Source: Rhyzopertha dominica (lineage: Eukaryota; Arthropoda; Insecta; Coleoptera; Bostrichidae). From it: a stretch of DNA of 64,000 bases. The position numbers were made by a program, and so were the translations under genes. The DNA is taken from positions 25,200,245 to 25,264,244 of the forward strand of contig QCXZ01000086.1 of the NCBI GenBank assembly GCA_025024175.1, in the 5' to 3' direction. Shown piece after piece: positions 50,831 through 61,402 of this stretch (its first letter is position 1; each line of letters opens with the position of its first letter). A model generated the notes under the pieces. That model saw nothing but the letters and a program-made list of their open reading frames with translations. It was not told the origin of the DNA and did no database searches.

Positions 50831-52975
50831 ATCATCAGGTATTTGATTTTTATTTTTTTTTTATTGGGTGAATAAATATTAAGTTTCTTTAACCCCTTGA
50901 AAATGGTTTTCTAACATTTACCCTGCATTAATACTTGATTCAAGTAAGCCTTCTTTTCGCGTTTTATAGCTTGATTAGTATAATTTCGCAGTTCTTTAAA
51001 ATACTCCCAGTGAGCAAGCAGGTGAGTTAAACCTATTTAAGGCCTTGTCCCTTAGTCTTCCCAGAAACCTATTGTTGTTTCTTGTTTCTTACATAAAGTA
51101 CAGAAGTCAAAGGATCCCACGTTATTTTTAAAATCTGCTACTACGACTACCAACCACTTACCTTATTGATGTTTTGCGTTTACGCCTGTCTTTATTATTA
51201 GTCACCTTTTGATACGTCTTCGAATATTTCTGCCCAACTTCTTCACTGTTAGCTTCACTGGGTGTATTGTGGGCCACAATCGCTGCGTATGAATTCTGCA
51301 AATATTACGCCTCACACTCAGCTTCAGATATTCTATAACAATATAACCTCTTAAGTGTTAAAGAATTATCAGTAATAGCCCCCATACTAATCACATAGCT
51401 CAAAAAGAGTTCTACAGCTTCCGCTGGATCTCCATTTCTCAGCTATCAGACTCGGCCACATATTTATTCATCGTTTGTAATCTTATACATATATATATAT
51501 TAACACAATCCTAAGTTGTGAGCATGGAACTTATAGTTACAAAAAGTGTTAGTAAGGAACACAACTCCAGTCCTGGCAAACTACTGCCTAACATAAAATA
51601 AAGAACAAAAAAAATTTTTCGACTACCAGTCAACGCTAACCATTAAAAATTGTTTGACATAGTACTCAAGCAAATTTTATGTTATGTTACGGCAGACCAT
51701 TTGTAATGGTTACAGAAGTAACTGAAACAAAAGCTCTGATTTCTTATCAGTGCTTCCACAATTGTATAAGACACCGTCCAATCATTTTTACAAACCGATT
51801 AAATTATTTACAAGAAATTGGAACAGTTAAATGTGGAACAATTAACATCTATTTTTTGTTTAACCATTGAGCATAAACACCGTTGACACTGAAGTAAAAC
51901 TTTTAGCATTAGACACAAAATGCCGTAAGAAATTTTCCAACAACAACAAGTTAGTAATGATAGATTACTTAACAATAATCGTGTTTTTTGCACGAAAACT
52001 TAAGCAACATATTGGTCGTAGCAATTTTCTCCTCGCTGACGTTTCGTCCACTGCTGTGGTAACGTAACGTAAGCATCTCAGAGGCAGTTTGTGTTTGTTC
52101 AGAGACAATTATGTCCATGATGAACTTGGCTCTGAATATGCTCGCCACAGCAGTGGGTGAAACATCAGCAAAGAGGAAATCTCTACGACTAAGGTCAACT
52201 ATCTTAATCACTATACACTTACAGAGCTACATGGGACACAGCTAGCATCTGAAGAACCATGCGGGTTACCAATTGGACTAGTGGGAAACAGACGGTATTC
52301 AGCATTGCATATTCTTCTACCTACAAGAATCGTTAAGCTGTTACGCAAGCCAAAATACATGAATTCAAGCTTACCAGTATAGCTTTTTAAAGGAGAACGT
52401 ATCACAGGGTTAAGAGCAGCAATCCTGTTGCAAAACTATCTTGATATGTGTATCTTCTACTTCTGAAACAGAATAAAATGCATTTTTAAAACGTTTCAGT
52501 ATAACTTTAGTTACAAAAATGCCTTAATTGTACCTCTTTTTGCAGTACAGCATAGTATGTGAATGTATATTACTTAAATGTACATTAATTTTGTTGTAAA
52601 TTTGAAATAGTTTTAAAGCCGTGCTTGCGGCCCGAAATCTTCTGCAAATGGGAAAAAGGTACAAGAAACGTCAGTACAAGCAAGCAAAAAAAAAGTTCTT
52701 TACCCACCCCTGACGAATTAATGTAGAAAAATACCTTTGGCAACTATATAACAACTTAACTAGCAGTACATTACTGTTAATAATTAATACATAAGTTATG
52801 TTTGTGAAATAGATAATAGTAGTTTTGTGTCCTAATCAGTCTTTCTAACCTCACGCACAACGTTTGTTTATTGTTTTTGTTTATTTCTGAGTTGCCAGGA
52901 CAACGGGACTTTTTTAAAAATTTCGCAGACAATCTTTGCAGAGTTGCCGGATTGTGCAAAATTGAACTACAATTA

Positions 52976-54654
52976 TACAAATGGTGTTCGAAATCTACGA
53001 ATATACAAGGTGTCCCAAAAGTGATGATCTAAAGTAGCTCATCAAATGTCATGAAAACTCTAGATAATCTTTATGATTTGTTTTGTGATTAGTACCAGAA
53101 TACCTATACATATATTCAACTATGTATAATTTTTCAGGTAAAAAAAATAACGCTCAATTTTTACTAACTTTTATTCAATAATTAAAACGCAGTTTACATT
53201 TAAGAGCACATATTTTGCAAAACAGCGTATCAACCAAATGTGTTCCATTAGTTAAAAACTATGTTTTATGCTATTTGAAATAAGAATAGAACGTGCAGTC
53301 ACCATCATTGGAGATCTCTGTTGGTATTAAACGTCCACTATAAAGTGGGATATCGTTCAGGGCAAAGAGACTGGTGGGTGGCACTGTTAATTGCCCACAA
53401 GTATTATTCTCGCATACTTATATATATAATCATGCTCCCCTTATACCGGTGAGGTGTCGGGGTTTCTTCCTTGACAGCACATAACTTTAAACTATACTTA
53501 ATTTTCAATGTACACAATGTTCGCCCACTCTTTTCTGTTCAATGTCAGTTCTGTAGCTTCTCTCCATGTCTTTCCTCTTTTTTCTAATATCTTGTTTATG
53601 GCTCGTGTCACCCATGGTCTACCCCTCGCTCTTCTAACAAGTATTTAAAAGTTTTTTTCATTTGTCCACCTTAGAATTTACTATCACTTTCGTTTTTGGT
53701 ATAAATATTTTCATCCTATACTCTTTTAATAATGCCAAATCGTCTGCAAAGGCACAATCTACTGCAACTTTTCTGATTTTGTCTACGCATTTTATTATAT
53801 CATCCATTGTTATTATAAATAGCAATGGACTTAAAACTGCCTCTTGCCTCAGACCATCTGTCGTTTCTAATCCCCTAGATTGCAAATTTTTGTCTAACGT
53901 AGCTTCAATATTTATTGAGATAAATATAATTAAATGTTTGAAAAGCATAAAAAATATTCTTTTTGATGGAGTCATACCCAACTATGGTTTCTATTAAAAA
54001 AACACAAGTTTGGTCTATATCTCAGTGTTTGCGATATAAAAATCATTTGATTCTACGTAAAAAATTCTAAGAAACCGTTTTTTAATTTTCAGTTTTCGAC
54101 TATAACCCAAAAACTGAAAAAGATAATCAAAATTTGTTTTGTCCTGCTAATTTGTCTAAAAAAATTAGAACAGGGTTGTAAAAACCACACTTTCTAACTT
54201 TAAATAATTAAGGTACCCTATAAAACCGTTTAAATTAGGACACCCTGTACATCCTATTTTTGCAGGTTTGTTGTTATATTTAATGTACTTTGTCACGTTT
54301 AAAAAATATTTTGGGAACTAGGTTAGTTTTACACTAGTCTGTAAATGTTATTAGTTATTTTCGAACTAAAAAACCATACTTGAATTAGCACTTTTTTCCG
54401 TGCTGTCCATGAATTTTAAATCATAATTATTGCTTCAGAAGCAGAATTTCAACCATGGCTTTTTGTCACAATTTTTAATAAAGCACATTTTTAAATTAAC
54501 TGTAACACACTGTTTTATTCTTCTCTTTAGAATTATTTTTTTAACGTAAAATAAAAAACTGATTAATATTTAATAGAATTTATTACAAGAATTTAGGCCG
54601 AAAGTAAGTTACACTTGAAATTTGGAAAATTCATATTTCATTTAATTCAAAAAT
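52976..54654. other. intergenic region between MARF1-B and the OTUD5-tail gene
   Basis: Holds a LINE relic (53515-53981). The termini TATACAAGGTGTCCC (about 53002) and GACACCCTGTAC (about 54239) face each other and may bound an element of about 1.25 kb. The remainder is AT-rich with nothing recognisable. Confidence 0.45.
53515..53981 (-). mobile_element. LINE relic (RT palm and C-terminal fragment)
   Basis: The minus frame at 53658-53981 carries GLRQEAVLSPLLFIITMDDII and CAFADDLALL, the RT box with the catalytic ADD. Directly downstream, about 53515-53640, a second segment reads RRARGRPWVTRAIN.., RGKTWREATEL.., NRKEWANIV, the typical C-terminal end of RTE-like and related LINE proteins. The thumb region between them is missing, so this is an internally deleted relic. 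It belongs to a different family from the LINE at 46.5-51.1 kb. Confidence 0.8.
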
Positions 54655-55408
54655 TCAGTTCGATGAACCGCTAGAAGATGAAGCGCTTCTGATTTTCTTC
54701 TTCATTAGTTGTTCGATATAGTGTCTCCTGGATTCCTCCAGAACCTGCATTGTTATTACCCTGTCTAGACTGCTGTCGTAATCTTCCCAGGGATTTCTTC
54801 TTCTTTGGAATGGGTCTGCGGTAACATTTTCTTGTTAGAATATTATACCGTTACTCTATCTTTTTTACTTACTGGTGGTTCTATCCAGTTCATTTGTGTG
54901 ACTACTGCAGCCAGGCTTGTTGTAGTAGCTAGACTTACTGCAGCCAGGCTTACTGTAGCTAGGTTTGCTCCGTCTTGGTATGTCCTTCGATGTACTTGGA
55001 CCATAGTAGATGTCATCAGGTTCTGGAGGCGAGTCGTCGCTATTGGCTGGAGAGGGTCCCGCAATTCTTAAGTTTCTCAGATAATCGGGAGGGTAAGCAA
55101 TTCTCGAACCGTCGGTAGTCGGGGGAGAATGGTTTCTCGGATTGCTCTGCGACTTGCCTGCAATTCAACACAAAAGCTATGAACCTGACGGATAAATATG
55201 AAGACTTGGGCTTACTCCTGCGGCGTGAATGTGCAGCCATCGTTCTGCGTGTAGCTCTACCCGCACTCGTAGTGGGTGCTTTTTTTTCTTTCTTAGTGGT
55301 AGAGTCTGTGAACAGATCTTCGGGTTCACTTGTGCTTTGCCGCGGAGCAGCAGAGTCGCCTTGGTCTTCAGGCTTGTTGCTTGATGTAGGAGAATTTGAT
55401 CCTTCCAT
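54655..55408 (-). CDS. small disordered protein with an OTUD5-like C-terminal tail (no OTU domain)
   Basis: Three exons with matching phases: 55216-55408 (ATG in AGAATGG), 54873-55157 and 54655-54815, giving 212 residues. The sequence is Ser/Pro/Lys-rich and probably disordered. Residues about 118-150 include repeated KPGCS motifs. The last 50 residues (NPWEDYD-, LDRVITMQVLEESRRHYIEQL, MKKK) resemble the C-terminus of OTUD5 and especially the last exon of the neighbouring gene ([20 protein letters not shown]). The first exon also begins at a splice acceptor (TTGTGTTACAG at 55412), so coding may extend upstream through 55529-55548 and 57549-57656. Either this is a separate gene or it is an alternative 3' end of OTUD5. 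No catalytic residues are present. Confidence 0.7.
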
Positions 55409-55528
55409 TCTCTGTAACACAAAATTATTCACTTTATTTATAGTACACACAATAAAATATATATTTCTTGGTCAAATTACGCTTTTTGTTTGATGAAATA
55501 AATAAAATGATCAAGAGGTGAAGCTTAC

Positions 55529-55548
55529 TGAACCGTTTGAAACTGAGC
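55529..55548 (-). CDS. candidate 20-nt microexon upstream of the OTUD5-tail exons
   Basis: A 20-base interval bounded by a good acceptor (TTTTCCTGTAG) and a GTAAGC donor. It enters in phase 1 and leaves in phase 0, the change needed to join the exon at 57549-57656 to the one starting at 55411. It would encode SVSNGS between SISGSG and RMEGSNS. This is an inference from phase only. Confidence 0.4.
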
Positions 55549-55738
55549 CTACAGGAAAAGTGGCGTCAAAACGAACAAAATTCAAATAAATAACGGTCAA
55601 ACGCCCTCTATATCCGGTTCGAAAGACGAAATAACTTTTTAGCGCATGAAGCTTTGTCGATCTAAAGGAGGGCAGCCATATTGGAATAATTAAATGGATA
55701 TTATTGCTGCATAATTCGATGGTTTTATATATAGCATT

Positions 55739-55839
55739 TTCGCGCGGGCAACAGATTACCTGCGCGCGAACTATGCGTACCTGTGGGTACAAGGTACGCC
55801 GCGCCACAGATTATAGAACATTGTTCTATAATCTGTGGC
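55739..55839. repeat. three consecutive inverted repeats including a 37-bp palindrome
   Basis: TTCGCGCG (55739) pairs with CGCGCGAA (55763-55770). GCGTACC (55775) pairs with GGTACGC (55793-55799). GCCACAGATTATAGAACA (55803-55820) pairs perfectly with 55822-55839 around a single T. All three lie within 101 bp upstream of the tail-gene exon, on a GC-rich background unlike the surroundings. It could be a small element terminus or a structured regulatory site; function unknown. Confidence 0.75.
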
Positions 55840-57548
55840 CTCGTGCCTCGTGTTTGCCGCTTCACTATTAAGCCACGCAATTAGGATGTTTGCTGATTAC
55901 GGGATCATGCATTTGCAAATATACTATCACCATGCAAGCAGTAGTAATATGATTACACTTACCGAAATGTCCGATGCAAGGGATTGAAAGTATAATAAAT
56001 GAATTTAATAGATATAGCGAACTAGCGGTCCACCACCCTCTGCAGTCGGCTGTGAAGTGAACGAAATGGAGTAAGTTTCAAACAGAGGAAGACAGGAAGA
56101 GGAACAGCCAATCAGAAACCAAGGCCACATTTCCATTTCCACTGTAGAAGTTTATTGGTTTAGAAGATTACCTACCTCCTGATTGGTTAGTCTGTAACGG
56201 CGCGCTTTTCAAATTTAAAATTCTTTTCAACCGCCTAGCCATATTCAGATAATTCATCTTCATCTTTTATTAGAGATTAGTATTTAAACAAATATACGTT
56301 AACTATTATCTAATAAATATTTTTTACACATTTTGCACATTCTATCAATCGGTAAATTATATCCAAAACAGCTAGCTAGGTATACCTTCTATTATTACGG
56401 GAATACGATTTTCAAGTCAGTCTTTTTGTACGTAGTCGATTAATTACAATACTAATTGAATCATAAAGCTGCAGTGCTTAATCAGTATAGTTTAGTATAC
56501 ATTGCGCGCACGCTGGGTCCGAGCGTACGACTTTCCTGTGTGCCGCTCTCATGCGCCTTACTATTAAATTAGGCATCACGATAATTACTGATTATGAGAT
56601 CACGCTTTTACTTGCTAGTTATTGAATATAGAAACAGGTAGTAGAAAAGAGGGATGGCTGGTATAGTGCATTACTGAAATTATGGTTGAGACCCTTGGTC
56701 CAAATCGGTGGGTCATTTATGATCCAATTTCACCCTTAAACCTTAAGTTGCTTTCATAATTCATCAGGAAGAGAATTTTTATGCTGTTATTTCGATATCT
56801 CAGTAAGCCAGACATTCATGATGCATGCTAAAAAGATGTAAAGATACATATCAGAACTTTGACGCAACCCAAAAAGTGACTTTGCTGACAAAGAAAAATT
56901 GATGTTATAAAGTATTGGCAATAACTCAAAAAGATTGTTTTCTAGAAAGTGCAAACACCCTAGAGTTCCTAAAGGTCTGGGTAAAATGTCTTATTAAAAA
57001 GTCACCTATAATACCAGCCCCAACATTAAGGGAGAATGTATACTTATTGATGTTTTCCAGTTAAAACACTGGACCATTTGTGCACATTATTGTGACAATT
57101 AAAAATACCAAATCATGTATATAGGGCTTCATTGGTAAAAAAATAATAAATAAAAAATATTTAAAAAGTATGCTTTTATGTTGGCGTCCTAAAAATTAGT
57201 ACCCACCCTAACTAAATTGTTTCATTATCAATGGGGGAATGTAGGCTATCCACTCCTACAATCAGAAGTCTGTAGGCTTAGGGGTTTCTTAGAAAAGTTA
57301 ATGTATACAGACATGTAGGTATAACCACCCTAATCAAACTGCTTCATTCTCCATTGAGGCATGCAGGCTAATCACGTCTAGAAAAACTGAGTATATACAG
57401 ACACACAGGGTAATACAGCTTTGTTTTACTTGAATGTCAAAATAGTGGTGATGAGAAAATAATATTTTAATATGTATTTATTATTTTTTAAAAGATTACA
57501 TACTTGTATTTAGTTTAAGAATAGCAAACGACATAAGGGATAACTTAC
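55840..57548. other. non-coding region between candidate exons
   Basis: Contains a minus-strand donor-like site (CATTTCG|GTAAGTG near 55962), which could end a 5' untranslated exon around 55963-56060. No coding frame is recognisable. It is either an intron of the OTUD5 locus or the promoter region of the tail gene. Confidence 0.35.
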
Positions 57549-57656
57549 CTGAGCCGGATATAGATGGAGACACTGAGACCGACAGCGACTCATTACTCTT
57601 TCGAAGATGTTTTTTTACTTCTTTATTATAAATTTGATTTGGAAAAGTGCTGCTTC
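57549..57656 (-). CDS. candidate coding exon between OTUD5 and the tail gene
   Basis: 108 nt bounded by TTCTAG and CAG|GTAAGT, open in only one frame (entered with a split codon), which reads SSTFPNQIYNKEV.. and ..SLSVSVSPSISGSG. Its entry phase equals that of the OTUD5 last exon, so exon 58383-58580 could splice either to 58332 or to this exon. Ser-rich like its neighbours. It is good splice-site evidence without homology evidence. Confidence 0.5.
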
Positions 57657-58192
57657 CTAGAATGACATATTTTTTTGTTTAACAAAGGTATCCTCTAAAA
57701 TGTGTATTTTTTTTTAGCGAATATGTCAAAAAAATGAATGCTTTTTTTGCAAGAAAGATATAAAAAATCAAATTTTATGCTGGCATATACTCATTGATTA
57801 GAAAAACCAAAACAATTCTATGGTAAGTAGATTTAAAAGCAATTGTGAATATTGAAAACCCTATTTTCTGAAAACCTGAAATTGTATGTGCAGAGCACAA
57901 ATTTAATTATTGATCCAATGCAGATCCTTAGGGCATCAAAATGGTTAAATCTGGGCCTCAGCACGAGTGGACACTTTAATGAGTAACCATTTTTAACAGA
58001 GTTTAATAAATTTGAAAATGGCAACAAAGTTGCAATTGCATCAGAGGGTATACGACAATAACACAATTAGTAGCACTAACTGAAATTTATTAAGTAATCC
58101 AAAATCCAAATATCACAAAAACAGCTGTAAACATTAATTCATGGTGCACGTTTGTGTCACATAAACAATATTGCAAACACAAAATTTGAAGT

Positions 58193-60735
58193 TTAACTTG
58201 GACTTGCTCCATTCCTCTTGTGAGACCTCTTCAGATCTTCAATGAAGGTTCTACGGGATTCCTCCATGACACGGTTCATTATCATCGTGTCTAATCGATT
58301 CTGGCAGTCGTTCAGATACTTTCCCGAGTTTGCTGTAAATAAATTTATTTGTGAGGGCATTTCAACCGTATTAAAGACTTACTTAATGGAGACGAGGCAG
58401 TGCCTGTAGATGTGCCTGGACGGTACAAATCGGCTTCAGCAGATTGATCCACGCTGCTGGTACTCGCCAAGGAACCCAACTGCATCTGGTCGTGATATGT
58501 AAACGACATCCTTCCATTTCCTTGGTTATGCGAGAATCCCAACACGGGGGAGCTGCTTGGAGAGCTTTTCTGGGAAGAAGCTGCAAAGAAATCTCTAGTC
58601 ACCACGGAATAAACCAATGTGATTTCGACTCACTCTCACGTGATGTATGAGGGATTGGGCTAGATCTCCCGCGCGGCGTGCGCGCACCATTGCTAGTGGA
58701 AGCGCGGCCGATCGAACTGCTGCTCGGCTTATCTGATTTGCGCTCAGAATCACGAATGTACTGTATATAAGATTCGCGCGCCACCTGATCCTCGATCGCT
58801 TCGTTAGTTGCCTCCCAGTCAGTGGCTTTTATCTTGTCTTCGAGCATTGTCTGTTCAATCAGAAGTTCCTCGCTGGCTCTTACTGCATCATTGAAGCGTC
58901 TTCGATTCAAATCGATAGTGTGATAATTCGGCAGGCCCAACCCAACACCCACGGAAGGATTGTTTGGGTTGCTTATGGAATTGTAATGACACATTCTGTG
59001 ATATGAGAGCCGGATTGGTTCATTGGAATTGATTATGTTTGGCCCATTAAAGATATTAATAGGTTCTGAAACACAATCTGTTCGTAATCCGTCTTTTCAC
59101 TTTACACTTTTTCTTACCAAGCTGATAGCAGTATACTTCGATGGTCCTGTTGTACATTTCGCTCATCGCCTGGATTTCCAAATGGTTACCGTGCACATTC
59201 CATTTGCGTTTTCGAGCAATGTATTTGTCAAAATCCTCCGTCACATACGGAGCAAAATAATCCTTGTTCTTGACCTGACATTTAGAAAATTAGTACACAC
59301 ATTACTCAAGTGACGTCCTGAAACTCACGATGTAATCCATGCAATGAGTTCGTACTGTGAAGTGGAGTTCCTGATCTCCGTAAACTTGGTCCGCTATCGA
59401 TCTAAATAAGCATGCACCATCCTCGTTCATTAGCTTTATTTCAAAGCCCAGGCTCGCTATGCAACGTGCAAAGATTTCATCTCTCTGTAAATATGACGCA
59501 TAGATAGGTCATCAAGATTTTTTCAATCATACAAAAAAGACGGACAAATCTATACTAAACTACATGTAACTCGATTCCTTATTTCTAAAAACTAAAACTA
59601 AACCAGTGATAGTGAAGAATCAAGAAACCTTCAATAGCTGAAAACACTGAAACTCTGGGGACAAGATACACCACTGAGAAATGAAGTTAACTACTAGGGT
59701 GACTTTCAAGCCTCATCTGGAAAAAGTTACCAGCAAAGCAACAGTGGGCCTACATATAGAGCAGGGACGATTACAGCTTAAAATACGATTCCTTGCCATC
59801 ATTGTGTGATACTCATAGTTATATAATCATCCTTAGTATGGTAACACAAAACCACCAATAAGAGTATAAGAGACAAGCTAAACAAGTTACAGATATGAAA
59901 GAAGCATGTGACAGTAAGAAATACGCCGTATATAATAATCTACACAAATTTTCTACAATTACTTCAAAAGGTGCAAAATAATACTAACAGCTTGCCATTC
60001 TTCGTCTGTAAGGAGCCGGTCCTTGACGACATTGTGGCAGTCATACTCGTCCTCGCTGTTGAACCCAGTACAATCCTCCTGTATAATGCTGCGGGCACTC
60101 TCAACAACCGGCTCCGCTTGAACAGGCACCACACTGGATGATGACGCACCAATATCCAGAATTGGTTCACTAACAAGATCACGTTTAGCTACCCTGTCTC
60201 TCTTCTGTTCTCGGCGTGTCTCTCTTTTCTGCTCTCGTTCGCGTTCACGATCGCGGGGTCTTTCCGATTCCTTGTATCGTTTCTTGAAGCAGCGATCCTT
60301 GCGATCGGAACTAGCACTGCTGCATCACAAAGCAGGAACACAAATTAACAATTAAAACTAACTGACCAGAAGAATACTCACTAATTGAACTGCGAACGCC
60401 TGCTTGAAGCCGGTTGATCGGACAGAGTGGATATCTGCGAAATGTTGTGGTCATCTCTCCTTCTCACAGTGCACTCACCATTGTTCTATAAATGAAAGTA
60501 ACTTTACATACTACAATGTCATGCAAGCAATTGCGGTAAGGACATTAAAAATGTTAGAATTGAGAGACATTTTGTTTAAACCGTCAATCTTGTTTTATAA
60601 TGGGGTGAACGGTCAGTTCGTGAACCTATTATGAAAGGTAAACACTATGTACTGCCTACTTACGTTCTGTTGGCCGTTATCAACAGATTCTTCATTATTT
60701 CCAGCATTAGCTCGCTTGGTTGGTAATATGGTCAT
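58193..60735 (-). CDS. OTUD5: OTUD5 (DUBA-like) ovarian-tumour deubiquitinase, complete
   Basis: Cysteine-type ubiquitin hydrolase of the OTU family. Eight minus-strand exons with consistent phases: 60664-60735, 60382-60485, 59989-60319, 59329-59484, 59118-59274, 58634-59065, 58383-58580, 58193-58332, about 530 codons. The N-terminus MTILP matches vertebrate OTUD5. A basic Arg/Glu-rich region leads to FNSEDEYD. The OTU core has [19 protein letters not shown] with the catalytic Asp and Cys, then [15 protein letters not shown] and [16 protein letters not shown] with the catalytic His context. Downstream VGVGLGLP and [18 protein letters not shown] are OTUD5-specific, followed by a Ser-rich stretch. 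The C-terminus ends [14 protein letters not shown].. . Human OTUD5 restrains type I interferon signalling through TRAF3; the insect role is inferred only at family level. Divergent from TPP2, with 667 bp between start codons. Confidence 0.93.
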
Positions 60736-61402
60736 TACTGCAAATCCTTTTACTATCTAAAGGAATTGTTACAACCGAATTTTCACCACTGAATTTGCTT
60801 TTGATCTCCTTTACTTGCTTCTATTATGATGACTGATGACAGCTTCGTGCAGCCATCATGAACAGCTGGGCTGATCGCATGGCAGCCAACCTTCTAAAAT
60901 TGTAACTAAATCTTGTCACGTTGTTACCAACAGCATATACTATTATGTAATAAATAATGCCCTCCCACATTTATGAACACGTTCGAATTTGGTACATTTA
61001 CACTAATTTTTAATCTTTCGTTTTTATTTTTTTCACTATGATTATTTTTTATGCATTTTAGCTTTTATTCTAATAAGATTTAATTTATAAAGGTCCTTAA
61101 TGAATTAACTATTCTTTGTTGTTCCTGCTATACTAGTTGCCAGCGTGCAGGCGCTAATAAACCTAAACAATTCAAACTATAAATGAGGCTATGTACCATG
61201 ACGTGTCGAAAGTTATCAGCACGTTTTGATTTGTGATCTAAAAGTGAATATACCTTAAAAATTATTACGGCTATTGAAATTGTAAAATTGACTAAATAAT
61301 CAACAATTCCTATTTTTCTTGTTCTGCATACTTGTTATAAAGAATAAACAATTTGTAGAGGTTATATGTTATTGTGTTCCTAACTTGTACTAAAAGTGTT
61401 GA
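60736..61402. promoter_or_regulatory. divergent intergenic region between OTUD5 and TPP2
   Basis: 667 bp separate the two start codons, which point away from each other, so both promoters and 5' UTRs should lie here. It is AT-rich. No TATA box or initiator can be assigned with confidence, and a shared bidirectional promoter is likely by position only. Confidence 0.5.

Larger units (their letters stand above)
46504..51105 (-). mobile_element. LINE (CR1/Jockey-like non-LTR retrotransposon), 5'-truncated, interrupted by a mariner-like element
   Basis: Minus-strand LINE inserted in a MARF1-B intron. Unit A reads directly from the homologue of 46348 to that of 51109. The (AAT)n run at 46504-46529 is its 3' tail. 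Coding parts are about 50204-51105 (linker and fingers/palm) and 46840-47902 (palm to C-terminus). The endonuclease domain is absent. At least one frame break exists near 50990. Between the (AAT)n tail and 46349 about 150 bp also have no counterpart in unit A and are unassigned. Confidence 0.85.
38024..52462 (-). pseudogene. MARF1-like copy B, degraded in its 5' half
   Basis: All 14 counterparts of copy A are present: 52375-52462, 52223-52320, 51162-51295, 45880-45986, 45670-45826, 45124-45614, 44682-45072, 44026-44506, 42106-42339, 41858-42055, 41553-41808, 39699-39886, 39346-39643, 38024-38700. Length differences from A are -4, 0, -7, -16, -38, +138, 0, +1, 0, 0, 0, +18, 0 and +543. The N-terminal, RRM, first-LOTUS and 480-nt LOTUS exons are therefore frame-broken. 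The RRM loss of 32 nt lies between two GCGCT direct repeats. The +1 sits in a G run near 44449, just after the conserved AHTAQM segment. Exons from 42339 downstream remain open and LOTUS-like, so a shortened product cannot be excluded, but a full-length MARF1 cannot be made. The unlisted 5' end is unknown, as in A. Confidence 0.85.
36509..52975 (-). repeat. tandem duplication unit B (contains MARF1-B)
   Basis: Second copy of the 8.3 kb unit, enlarged to about 16.5 kb. Much of the growth comes from insertions absent in unit A: a LINE with a nested mariner-like element (about 46.35-51.11 kb), a 711-bp hAT element (42852-43562), a 148-bp MITE (45446-45593), a small element near 41190-41510, and expansion of the coding minisatellite. 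The exon order equals that of unit A. Confidence 0.8.
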
